From assembly GCF_042477335.2 (NCBI RefSeq), contig NC_091247.1, forward strand, positions 228,556,001-228,620,000: DNA of 64,000 nt, in the 5' to 3' direction. Positions within the stretch are counted from its first letter, which is position 1. Every line of letters begins with the position of its first letter. Made by a program: the position numbers and the translations under genes. The DNA comes from Ovis canadensis (taxonomy: Eukaryota; Chordata; Mammalia; Artiodactyla; Bovidae). Below the pieces are notes generated by a model that saw only the letters and a program-made list of their open reading frames with translations, was not told where the DNA came from and searched no databases. Positions 49,001 through 61,000 of the stretch are shown here, in pieces.

Positions 49001-52000
49001 TCCGAGAAATGGGCTGTTATGTGTAATTAAAGCTTATAGGTAACATCCTTTTAGTGATTAACTTGTGGTCAAACACACAAGGTTCTTCCCTATTGTAAGA
49101 TCACGTTGTGCGGCGGGAGACTCCCTGGTGGTCCAGTGCAGGGGCCCAGGTTCAGTCTCTGGTCAGGGAACGAGATCCCACATGTGGCAACTAAGAGTTT
49201 GCATGTCACAGCTAAGACCTGGTGCAGCCAAATAAAATAAATATTAAAAACAGCTTAGTCGTGTGAACAGAGCGGGATGCAGAGGGTGTGCACCTGCTGA
49301 GGGGCTCTGGGCCCCACTGTCTGTCCTGGGGGAGCCCCTGCCCCCCAGTCCCACTGAGGTCTGCCTGGGGTGCCAGTTTCCCCACGTCCTGGGGTCTCTG
49401 CTGGACTGGGAAGCATAGCAGCAGAGTGGTGGGTCAGAAGCCCACTGCAGGGCAAGAGGGGCAGGTGGGCTGCCTGAGGGACAGGGCGCTGCCTGAGAAG
49501 TGGGGGCCCGGCCATCAGGGCCTGCAGCTGAAAGTCAGGGCTGTGGTCGGGAGTCGGCAGGGGGACGGGAGCCGCGGGGAGGCGCCAAGGCCGGGGACTA
49601 CTGTGGTCAGGTGCGGCGAGATAGACTGCAAGGACAGGGAGCTCGGCACAGACCAAGCTGGGCCCTGGGTGCAGCCTGCCGGCCAGGGGTCACCCAGCCT
49701 GTGGCCTTGTGTGGTGCTTGTAGTGTGTGTGTGTTGATAAGTACCTTTTCACTGGGCCCAGGAATCAGTATGAAAGTGAAAGTCACTCAGTCGTGTCCAA
49801 CTCTTGGCGCCCTCAGGGACTGTACAGTCCATGGAATTCTCCAGGCCAGGATCCTGGAGTGGGTAGCTGTTCCCTTCTCCAGGGGATCTTTCTGACCCAG
49901 GGACCGAACCCAGGTCTCCTGCATTGCAGGCTGAGTCATAGGGAAGCCCGAGAATCCTGGAGTGGGTAGCCTTTGCCTTCTCCAGTGGATCTTCCCGACC
50001 CAGGAATCAAACCAGGGTCTCCTGCATTGTGGGCAGATTCTTTACCAGCTGAGCTATCAGGGAAGACTCAGTACTTGGTATAAGAGTTGTTTATTCCGAG
50101 CCTAACAGTAAATAAACAAATGGGTCAAAGTTAATAGGAAAGAAAGAGTTCTTTGTTTGCACACTGCCTGCCCATGAGGGATGCAGCTCTGTGCTTGCCC
50201 CGCTGCCCTCAGCCCGTGTCTCAGTGGGACAGTCAGGACCCCAGAAGGAGCCGGGCGGGCAGGGCTGGGCACCGGCGTGTTGGGCATGGCTTTGCTGAGC
50301 CTGGATTTGGGCCGTGTCTTGAACTGACAGAGATCTTGCTTTTCCTCCCCCCCAACCCTCACCCCCTTTAAGAGCCGAGGAGGCGCCAGCTCAGCAGCTC
50401 CCAAAAGGACAAGCCCAGGTCAATAACGGAGCAGGTAGGCCTGGGGGTGGCCAGGGACGGTGGCTCTGTGCCCGGAGGCACCTGCTTACCCGCAGGACGC
50501 CCTCCCGGCGGGGTCCCTGATTGCCCACTGGGGGATCTCTGTAGCAGGTGCAAGTTGCCCCATTGGAACTGGAGGTAGTTTTGCACAACACAAGGCGGCC
50601 GCTCTGCCCGCCCTGCCCCCCTCCCCAGGGAGGGCACGTGTGGTCACTCTGGCCACGTGGCCCTAGCTGGGCCCCCTTTCCGGAGGCTGGGCGCTGGGGG
50701 TGGCTGTGGGCGGCGTGCTGCAGCCCCCCACTCCAGGTCAGGACACAGAACCTTCTCTCCCGCTTCTTCCTGCCAGGGGCTCATGTTCCTTGTCTGCATC
50801 CACACTGGGCCCTTTCTGGAGCTGTCACTAAGAGGATGGTGTGGGAGGGAACCGGGCTTCCGTCTGGCTCTGGAGGGGCCTGGTCCGCGGCGGCCCCTGG
50901 CCTGTGTGGCCTCAGACCCAGGACCCTCGCAGGCTGACCGTTGATGGGAAGCCGTGCCCGGGCTCAGAGAGCCACCCCTCAGTTGAGCCCTCTGCGGGTA
51001 AAAATGCAGAGACTGCCGTCCGAGAGGGGAGGCCTCTCAGGTGGCCTCCGGGTGGGGGCCGAGTTCGGGGACCAGAGTGGGCCCGGCCCCGCTCCTGCCC
51101 TGTGCAGGGCCCGTGTGCCTGCCTTCCAGAGAGGGAGCTGCCCCTTCCCCAGGGTGTTGGTGCTGGGCGTGCTGCCAGGCTGGCCGGGTGTCCAGTGGGT
51201 CATAGTGCCCTGGGTCCTCACGGTTCATGGCCGGAAGCCCAGGTTCTAGGCCAGGAGCACGGGAGACCCCTTCCCTACGGGACCCCCCGCTGTGCCGCCT
51301 GCACATTTGCGCATGGGGAGTCTTTCCATGCGCCCCCCGGGGGTCCCCAGGCCCCCTGCCCCCAGAGCCCACCCTTAAGCCGAGGTCCACGCTGATGGCC
51401 GTGGTCTGATGGCCCTTGCGCTGTCCTCGGGTCAGCCCCAGGCCTCGGTCCCTTCGAGCTGACACGAGGCCGCCTGCGCTCCCGGCGTCCCTCTCTGACT
51501 GTGGGGGGATGGCGCCCCCTGCAGGCCACTCCACGCCCCGCCCCCTGAAGGGACAGACTCATCCCCGGATTTCAGCTGGTTTTCTCTGATGGGGTGGCTT
51601 TCCGAAGGCGGAGACCACTTTGCTCCCTGGGCTGCCCCCTCCCATACCAGAGCACCGCCCTCACTGGCTGGTCCTCAGGCTCGGGGTGTCCAGGGGCGAG
51701 TGCCCACCTGGCCCCTTCCCAGACAAACCAGTGTGGCCAGTACAGGCTGGGGGGAGGTCAGCACAGCCCCCTCAGTGGGCTGAGCGCCTGCCTGGATGGC
51801 GCCTGCCCTGGGGACAGCCTCCGACAAGCTGGGGGTCGGCGTGTGGAACCTGGGGGACCCCCAGTGTCCGCGGAGCTCCTCCTGGTTCTGCCATGGACCT
51901 GCCCCAGTAGCCCCACCGGGAGCACCCCCCACCGAACCCCGCTCCCCAGTTCTCTGTGAGCCCCTCACTGAGACTTGCCACCGTCCTGCAGAACGGCGGA

Positions 52001-55000
52001 GCCAGGGGCTGTGCCCCCGGGTCCAGAAGTGGTTCTATGAGAAGTTCGGGGAGTACGTGGAGGACTTCCGGTTCCAGCCCGAGGAGAGTGCCGTGGAGAC
52101 AGAGGAGCCCCTCAGTGCCCGGAGGTGGGGTCCTGGCGGAGGTCTCAGGGCGGTGGGGTACAGCCGGACCACCCAGGGCCCCCCGGCGCCCGGCTCACAG
52201 CCGTGCCGGAGGGAAGGTCCTCCCTGGGGCGGCCACGCAGCTGTGTTCCCCAATCCCTGTGGCCGTGCTGCTCAGGCTTGTGACAGGCCCCATGTGGGGA
52301 CGGTGGGCACGTGCCCACAGGCCAGGCCCGGCTGAGGCTGGGGTGGGGGGTGCCGGGGTGGGAAATGGGGCCCGCCCCACCCCCTGTGCGCCCCCCGGGG
52401 GCCTGTGGCTCCTATATCCCAGGGTCTCCCCCAGCGCCCGTGGAGCACCGTGGGGCCGGGGCCTGGGTGCTGGCACTCACCCCTCCCCTCCGTCCCTCTC
52501 AGGCTGACCGAGAACATGAGGAGGCTCAGTAAGTACCCAGCGTGGACTTAGTAAGTACCCGCTTGGCTCTGCTGCGTGTGCTGTCGGGGCTGGGCTGTGT
52601 GTGGGGCAGGGCCACCCCAGCACTGGGCTGGGCTTCTTCCACAAGAACAGTTTTCAAGACTTCCCCGCCCCCTTCCTCAGGCCGTGGGAGGTATGTCCCA
52701 GGCCCACCCCGTCTGTCTGTCTGTCTGCCCCTGGCCCAGGGCCGGAAGCAGGGTTTCCCTCCAGGCCTGGGACCCCCAGCGAAACGTGGTGCTTCCCCCA
52801 GATGCTTGTCAGGGCCTGCGGTGTAGGAGCAGAACCCCGTCCACACACGGCCAGGGCAGAGGAGAGGAACACTGCAGAGCAGCCGGGGCCAGGCCACCGG
52901 GGCCGTGCCAGCTGTGGTTCACCTGGCTCCTTTTGGTGCCGCCTTCCCTCCACGCCCCCCCATCCCCTGCCTCCAGCTGGTGCAGCAGCCAGACCACTAG
53001 GTGTGTCCGAGGGCTGGGTGAGTGCTGGCCTGACTGTGTGGTCTGATTTGTCCCCAGAGCGCGGCGCCAAGCCCGTCACCAGCTTTGTGAAGAACCTCTC
53101 TGCCTTATCTGACTGGTACTCCATCTACACATCTGCCATCGCCTTCACCGTGAGTGCTCCCTGCGGAGTGGGGGGTGTGTGCTCCCCATGGAATGGGTGA
53201 TGTGCTCCCCATGGAATGGGTGATGTGCTCCCCACAGAGTGGAGACTGTGCTCCCTCCAGAGTGGGGGTGTGTGCTCCCCATGGAGTGGGTGATGTGCTC
53301 CCCGTAGGGTGGGGACTCTGCTCCCTGTGGAGTGCAGGGGTGTGCTCCCTGAGGGGTTGGGGGTGTGCTCCCTGATGGATGGGGGCTGTGCTCCCCTCGG
53401 GGTGGGGTGTGCTCCCCTTGGAGTGGGGAGTATGCTCCCCGAGGGGTGGGGGCTGTGTTCCCCATGGGGTGGGGGGGTGTGCTCCCCACAGGGTGGGATG
53501 TGTACTCTCCGAGGGGTGGGGTGTGCTCCCCTTGGAGTAGGGGGTGTGTGCCCCGTGGGGAGGGGGCTGTGCTCCCACGGGGTGGGGGCTGTGCTCCCCG
53601 AGGGGTGGGGGCTGTGCTCCCTGAGGGTATGGTAGCTGTCCTCCCCTTGGGGTTGGGGGGCATGCACCCTACCCCAGGGTTTCCCAGGGGACCCAGCCTG
53701 CTGTGCCGGGCAGCTCTATGGGGTCGTCAGGACTAGCGAGGTGCTGTTGGGTGCAGCCAGGGACTGGCCCGTGGGCTCCCTGTGCCCAGAAACACCCCCA
53801 CGGCAGTTTCCTTGGGGAGGGGTCTTGGGCTGAACCCGTGGCCGGCTTTCCAGGCGGGCTGGGGGAGGAGCCTGGCCGGTCACCTGGCTGCCCCCGTCTG
53901 CCCCTCCCGCACCCGCAGGTGTACATGAACGCCGTGTGGCACGGCTGGGCCATCCCCATGTTCTTGTTCCTTGCGATTCTGAGGCTGTCCCTCAATTACC
54001 TCATAGCCAGGTAGGTGTGTGGGGAGTCTCGTGTGCAAGGCTGCCCCGTCTCCCGCCTCACGTGTGCAGCTGGCCCTGTGTTGCACGCTGGCATTTTGGG
54101 AGCTTGTTCTGGCTTTCCTAGTGACTTAGATAGTAAAGAGTCTGTCTCCAACGCGGGGGACCAGGGTTGGATCTCTGGGTCAGGAAGATCCCCTGGAGGA
54201 GGGCATGACAACCCACTCCAGCGTTCTTGCCTGGAGAATCCAATGGATGGAGGAGCCTGGTGGGCCACAGTCCATGGGGTCACACAGAGTGGGACACGAC
54301 TGAGCGGCTCACACTCACACACATTCCCTGCAGTCCCTGGACTCCTGGAGGAGGGTTTGCTGGCAGAGTAATAACCAAACCCCAGCAGCTCTTTGCTGTG
54401 GGCGGCCAGTGGGCTACAGCTTTGGGGTGACTCTGGCCCCTCCTCTGATTGTACCGCGTTTAGGCAGGAAAGTACCCCCCACCCCAAACAGTGACATCCC
54501 AGTGCGGGGGTCGATGGAGCTGCAGAGGCTGTGTCCTCAGGGTTCCAGCTCACGCCGCAGAGGCGCCGGGACTGAGCGACCCTCGAGCCCAGGGCCTGCC
54601 CGCCCTCTGAGCACCCCCTTTCCTCTCGAGGCTGAGGTGGGGGGCCATGTTGGAAGCCGGCCTGAGTGGGTCTGTGTGGCCCTGAGGTCGCCCCAAAGAG
54701 TGAATGAAACCCAGTTCCATGTCAGGCCTGAGTAGGCGCCGCCTCCCGTGTTTTTCTCAGCCGTTCAGAAGCTCACCCATGTGTTTCTAGGTGCTTCTCT
54801 GTGCTTGCCTAAGTTGCTTCACTGGAAAATGCTTCTTGGTGAAAAAGCAAACCTTTAATTGCTTACGAAAGGGTTCTCCATGCCCAGACTGGCATGGCTC
54901 CTGAAGCCCTTGCCGCTGTCGCCCGACTTATTCTGGGAGGCCCCTCCCCTCTGGGTGCTCCTGCACGTGTTCCCTGCCCAAGAGGGCTCCCAGGGCGGGG

Positions 55001-58000
55001 TTGGTGGGGGCGGCCCAGGTTGTCTGCTCTTGAGCCCAGGAGGAGCCTGGTGGGTCTGGGCAGATGTCCGGGTGTTTCGGAGGCTCCTGTCCCCACGGCC
55101 AGCATTTCAGGGGATGCTTCCCGGCTGGGCGCACAGGGCTGGTGACGCGACGTCGTCCCTGGGCACCCACTGCCTGCAGACGATGCTCTGGTAAGGGTGC
55201 GTTGTCTTCCGTTCACCAGGGGCTGGAGGATACAGTGGAGCATCGTGCCCGAAGTGTCCGAAGTGGTGGTAAGTCCCGGGAGGGGGCTCCTTCGCGGGGT
55301 CAGGCTGTGTGGGAGGGTGCAGGTGCCCTGAGGCCCCCAGGGCTGGCTGCGTGGGTGCCGGCAGGGAGCCCTGCCCGGCGGGGAGCGGTCAGAGAGGGGA
55401 CGGCCGGCCACCCCCACCTGAGGCCCTCCCCGGCTGACGCCCTGAGCGCCCCTCCCTGGCCTGGGGTTGGCTGCATGGGAAGCAGGTCACCCTGGCCTGG
55501 CCTGGCTCAGCTGGGACGTGGCTCGGAAGGGAGGCAGCAAGGGGGGCCCAGGAGCCGCTCCCCACAGTCCCGAGGAGGGAGGCAGCAAGGGGGGCCCAGG
55601 AGCCGCTCCCCACAGTCCCGAGGAGGGAGGCAGCAAGGGGGGCCCCAGGAGCCGCTCCCCACAGTCCCGAGGAGGGAGGTGGGCGGTGAGTGGGCTGGAG
55701 CAGTGGACGTGCAGAGCAGGGTCAGCAGAGCTCCCCGTGGCCCATCGCTTGCTCTTGTAAATAGTTCTGTTGGTTTCTGTCACGCCCACGTATTTACGCG
55801 ATGACTCTCCTGGGGCTGCAGCAGCCGTGACAGACGTCAGGCCTGCAGCCGCACCCGTGCTTGCCCTCTGGCGTTTTGCAGACAGTTTGCCCACCTGCTC
55901 CTCGGGGGACCCTGGCCTGAGGGGCAGAACCGCCGGGCACGGGCTGGGGGGAAGCCGCGGTGCCTCGACGGGCGTTGCGGGGTGTTTGAGCAGCCCCTGG
56001 GGGTTGAGCACAGACCAGGGCAGGGTGCAGGACACGGTGGGTCTGCAGGGCCACGTAGATGGGGCAGGTGGGGGACACGTCAGGGGAGGTGGGCCCGCGC
56101 CCTTTGACCCTGGCACCCAGAAGTCCTTGGGAGGTTCTTGCTGAGTGAGCTCAGGCCAGCTGGACGAGGTCAGGCGTTCCCGGTGGGGCCTTGGTTCCTG
56201 TGCCTGTGAAGTCGGGGCTGGGCCGGGGCCTCTGTGGTGACAGGTGCCCCTCTGAAGGCAGCCTGTTTGGGCAGCAGTTGGGTGGGGGGGCTGCTCCCTG
56301 TCTCTCGGGCTCCACGGGGGCGTCAACAGGAACAGGTGCCTGTGCCGCCCCCTCGGGCTGGGCCCCCCAGGGACGCCCGTCCCTCTGTCTGGGCGGCAGA
56401 GACCCCGGTCCCCGGGCTGGGAGACCTCGTCCTGTTTAACGTCGGTAACTTCTCTGAACTGTTAAATTTCAGTGGAAATTCTCTTTCTCCTTTGACTGAA
56501 GGAGCCTCCGAAGGAAGACCTGACCGTGTCTGAAAAGTTCCAGCTCGTGCTGGACGTCGCCCAGAAAGCCCAGGTACCTGCTGCTGGACTTGGGGGTGGG
56601 GGGCCCCCGGAACTCCAGTGCCCCAGTGGGAGGAGCCCCTCCTGACCGGCGCCCCGGGCGAGCTCCTGGGAGGGCATGGAGCCTGGTCCCTGTCTTGAGC
56701 AGGGTGCTCCCCGTCGCCTTGGGCCTGGGCACAGCTGGGCAGGAGCGTGGGGCCCCGTGGGGCCTCTGGCCGTCTGCAGCGTCGCCGTGCGGCCCCGGCG
56801 TCTCTGCTTGACTGCAGCTCCGTTTTCACACAGAACCTCTTCGGCAAGATGGCAGACATCCTGGAAAAGATCAAGAAGTAAGTCGTGCCCCAGGGCCCGC
56901 CTCACCAGGGTCCGCGCGCCCGCTCTGAGCCTGCCCTCTCCCTCCAGCCTGTTCATGTGGGTCCAGCCCGAGACCACCCAGAAGCTGTACGTGGCGCTGT
57001 GGGCCGCCTTCCTCGCCTCCTGCTTCTTCCCCTTCCGCCTGGTGGGGCTGGCCCTGGGTAAGGAGCTGCTGGCATCCGGCCCTCTGACCCATGCGGGGGC
57101 CGGGGCCCTGCGCCCCAGGACGTGCCCCCCACCCCCGGACCCCCACCTGCGCCCCCAGGACGCCATCCCCCCGACCCCTACCTGCCCCCTAGGACGCGCC
57201 CCCCACCCCCGACCCCCCCGCGGCCCTCGGGCGGGCAGCTCATGCCCTCGCCTCCCTCCCCCACTCCCCCCAGTGGCTTTCCATCAGAACCTTTGCATTC
57301 GGGAGACATGGAGTCCATCCAACCTAGAAAGATGAGATCTCGGTTTCTCGAATCCAGCCCGTCCTCTGCTCTCCGGGCAGGCAAGGCTGGTGGACCCCAG
57401 GCCTGTGGGACTTGGGTGTCTGCCATGGTTCTCTGTGAGCACTCCTGGGCTCCCAGGGTCAGGGCGACAGGTCAAAGGGTACAGGAGTGTGATGGGGGCA
57501 GGCGAGCCTCGGGTAGGAGCCGGCGTAGGGGTGGGGCTGTGGACAGGCAGCCTCAGGTCCTGGGTCGGGTGTAGGGACTTGAGCTGGGGCTGGAAGAGGC
57601 ACAGTAATGAGGTGTGTTTTGGGTGCGTCAAGGACGTCCCTGGGCCGGGGTGAAGTGAGTCTGGGGTGTGCTCAGGTCCAGGCGGGTTTGCAAAGCATAG
57701 CTGTCAGGGTTTGCGAGGGTGGGCTGGGGTGGAGCAGGGGTCAGTTTTTCCCTGAGGGGCCAGGTGGGGCTGTTCAGTACCTCCAGGGAGGTGGGAGGGG
57801 CAGTGGTGGGGGGCATTAGTGTTTAATCCTGGGTGGGGAGGTGTGCAGAGTACAGGACCCGCCCCTGCCCGCATTTCAAACCGCATGGTCATAGGTTGAG
57901 TTTCCAAGAGAACAAGGCTGCGCTTGGAGTCCAGGGTGGCAGGGAGATGGGAGATGGGGGGGGACCAGGCAGTGGCCTGGCAGGGCCACAGCGGTACCCA

Positions 58001-61000
58001 GAGAGGCCCCTCGGAGGCTGGGAGGGGGCTTGGTGGGGAACGCGGAGGCCTGTGGATCCTGGCTTGATGGGCTGAGTTGGGTGTGGAGCTGTGGGCTGGG
58101 GGCTGTGATGGTTGGGGTTGTCCCTGAAGTTCCTGGTGGGTGCAGATGCTGAGCGCCCGGTGTGGGGGTTGTAGCTGGAGAGGGAGGGGGGCACGGGTGT
58201 GGAGAGACTGCCCCAGAGCCAAGGTCAGGGTCCTGAAGTGACCCACCTGCTTAGCCCAGGCCCACACCCCCACCCCGGGAAGTCACACCCCCTCCCCAGG
58301 TGCGACCCCCAGGCCCGGGGCTCTCCTGGCCCAGGCGTGCCCTGCCTGGAGCTGGCGCTGGGCCCGTCCTTGGTGCGTGAGCGGGGGCAGGCAGGCTGGG
58401 GAGGGGTCCCCCAAAGTCCTGCTCACGTCCCCTCGGAGGACGGTGACTCATGGTTCTGCTTGGTTGGCTCCTTTTAGGGACAGTTTATCGTTTGGCCTGA
58501 GCCATCTCTAGGCTTGAGATAACAGTACCCAGCAGAGGCCTCCCTCTCAGCTGGGGTCCCTTCCCTGCCCTGTGTATCCCCCTCCCAGGGCCACCGTCCT
58601 GCATTTGGGCCCCGGGAGGCCCTCCAGGGAGCACTGGGCCCCCCAGGCAGGGCGGGGACTGCATGCTGGCCGCTCGGGCGGGGCTCAGGGTCTTGCTGAG
58701 ACGGGACCTCATTTGCCCCCCAGGCCTCTACGCCGGAATCAAGTTTTTTCTTATTGATTTTATCTTCAAACGCTGCCCGAGGCTGCGAGCCAAGTACGAC
58801 ACTCCGTACATCATTTGGAAGAGCCTCCCCACGGACCCCCAGCTCAAGGAGCGCTCCAGCACCGCCCTGTCGCGCAGGGTAGGCCACGTGCCGGCTGGGG
58901 CGGCCTGCCTGCCCGCCCCGCTGTGCCTCGCACCCGCTCCTGGGGAGGCGCTGATCTCGGGGAACCCAGAAATGAAACAGCCGTGGGGCAGATTCCCCGT
59001 GACCGGCTCCACTGTCCCAAAGGTCCAGGGTGACTATCCCAGGGCCAGACAGCCCTGGGCAGGGGACGGCTGTTGGCGGAGGTCCCCACCCACCTGAAGG
59101 ACCCCTGCCCATCCAGACTGGCTGGGGAGCAGGCCCTGCCCAGCCAGGTGGGCCCCCAGACCCCAGGCAGGAGGGTTCAGGGTGCTGGAAGTTGGAGTCC
59201 CGGGAGGGCCTGGTCCCTGCTCGCTGGCTCGGAGGCTCGGGCAGCGAGGCTGAGATGGCACATTCGGTGCGCATAGGCTGGTGGAAGGTTGTGTGGGCGT
59301 CGGGTGTTGCGTCCAGAGCCAGGACGTGGACGGCACGCTGGCCGTGCTGGCTTTCTTGGTGTCTCAGACTAGTGGGGAGGTGCTGGGCTCAGCAGGGCTC
59401 TGGTGGAGGTGTACGAGGGCTTCCTGGAGGAGGTGACCTCGGGTTTCAGCCTTGTGTTTTGGTGTCCAGTGATGCCTTGATGTCTCTGTCTGTGGGAGGA
59501 AAGCTCTGGGTCAAGCACGGGCCAGGCTTCCTGGATTCTGGGACCACGAGGCTTGTTGGGTTTCTGAACTCACAGGCCAGGTGCGCAGCACACACCTCGC
59601 TGAAGCCATGGGTGGGCTCTGGTCACACAGACCCAAGTGGACCCAAGGGGTGAGGCCCACCTTAAGCAGGCTCCCTAAGCGTCTTAACCAGAGAGCTGGG
59701 AGGCGGGCTTCCCGGGATGGAGGGTGACCCTGCTGGGCGTCCTGTGGCCCGTGTGTCTCAGCACGCAGCTCACTCAGCAGTGGTCGTGACGTTGGGTCGC
59801 GCGGCCCCCGCCCCTCCTCCTGTCGTATGTATTGTCTCTCCCAGAAGGCCGGCTGTCGGGACGCGACGAGGTGCGGCGCCCATGTGGGTGCCCCTCCCGC
59901 CCTGGGGCTGTGCGTGGCTGTGGTTGACTGACTGATGTTGCTCTCGGTGTCCGGGGCTTCGGCCGGCCCGGGGTGGCTGGCTGTGCGTGGCTGTGGTTGA
60001 CTGACTGATGTCGCTCTCGGTGGCTGGGGCTTCGGCCGGCCTGGTGTGGGGGGCTGTGTGTGGCTGTGGTTGACTGTCTGAGTAGTCAGTGGCTGGGGCC
60101 TCGGCTGGCCTAGTGTCCGCAGCGTGGCTATGAGCTGCCCCAGGGCTGAGCACTGGCCAGCCCCGCGCTGACTGCGCGAGCTGGCTCGGCCTTGGCTCAG
60201 TGGCTGGGATGGGGTGTTGTGAGAAGGGGCCCCTCGCAGCCAGGCTGCTCTGCACAGGGTGGGGGGCTTGTGGGGCAAGGAGGACCGGGTCCCCCAGGGG
60301 CCCTCCTGCAGGGTGCACCCACGCCTGGGTGTGCCTGCCTCTCCCTTTGTCCAAGTGTGCAGCTGGGCCCGGGGTGGGGGACGACCGTGTGCACCCCCAC
60401 CTCGGCGGGTGGCGCTCACCGGCGCCTGGGCCTCCGCAGCTGCAGACGGCTTCCTCCCGGAGCTGTGTGTCCAGCGCACCTGCTGGCCTGAGCAGGGACG
60501 AGGATGTTGGCCGCCTGCATGGCGCCAAGAAGGGCAACTTCCACGAGATCTTCAACCTGACGGAGAATGAGCGTCCGCTGGCGGGTACGTGTGTGCTGAG
60601 CCCGTGGTCAGGCCGGCAGCTCGCCCACCCCGGTGCTGGGACCCAAAGGCAGGGACGGGCCGTGGGGGCTGGGGGAGGGCCCCCTGGGCCAGAGGTTGGA
60701 GCGGCCAGGCGCATCTGCGGCGGGCGGTCTGGCAGCAGAAAGGCAAGCAGGCATGGGCAGGGCGGCTTAGATGTTGTGGCCTCTGTCGTGTGTGACCTCG
60801 GCCGGCGGAAGACCTTTACAAAGCTTCAGCCTTGAGCTTCTCCCGAGCCCTCTTCCTCCTGACCTGGACCTTGACCTGTGCGCTCTGAGAGCCGTGGCCC
60901 AGTTGGAACTGTTTAAACCAGGCTTTGCCTTCACGCCCCTGCCCACTCACTGGGAAGGGGCGCCCATTTCCCACAGCTTCAGCCCCCGCCGCCCCCAGCC

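Larger units (their letters stand above)
46971..50372 (+). other. GRAMD4: GRAMD4 intron 4
   Basis: 3.4 kb. It holds the donor-side minisatellite, the candidate LTR, a CHR SINE and the Bov-A2 SINE. The part at 47.2-48.6 kb shows nothing I can name besides a 19-bp direct duplication near 48369-48406. Confidence 0.85.

Noticed and set aside
53105..53667. Long repetitive open frames on both strands (His/Pro/Gly/Thr- or Cys/Gly-rich)
   Set aside because: They are produced by the roughly 30-bp minisatellite, whose unit is near a multiple of three. They also overlap exon 8.
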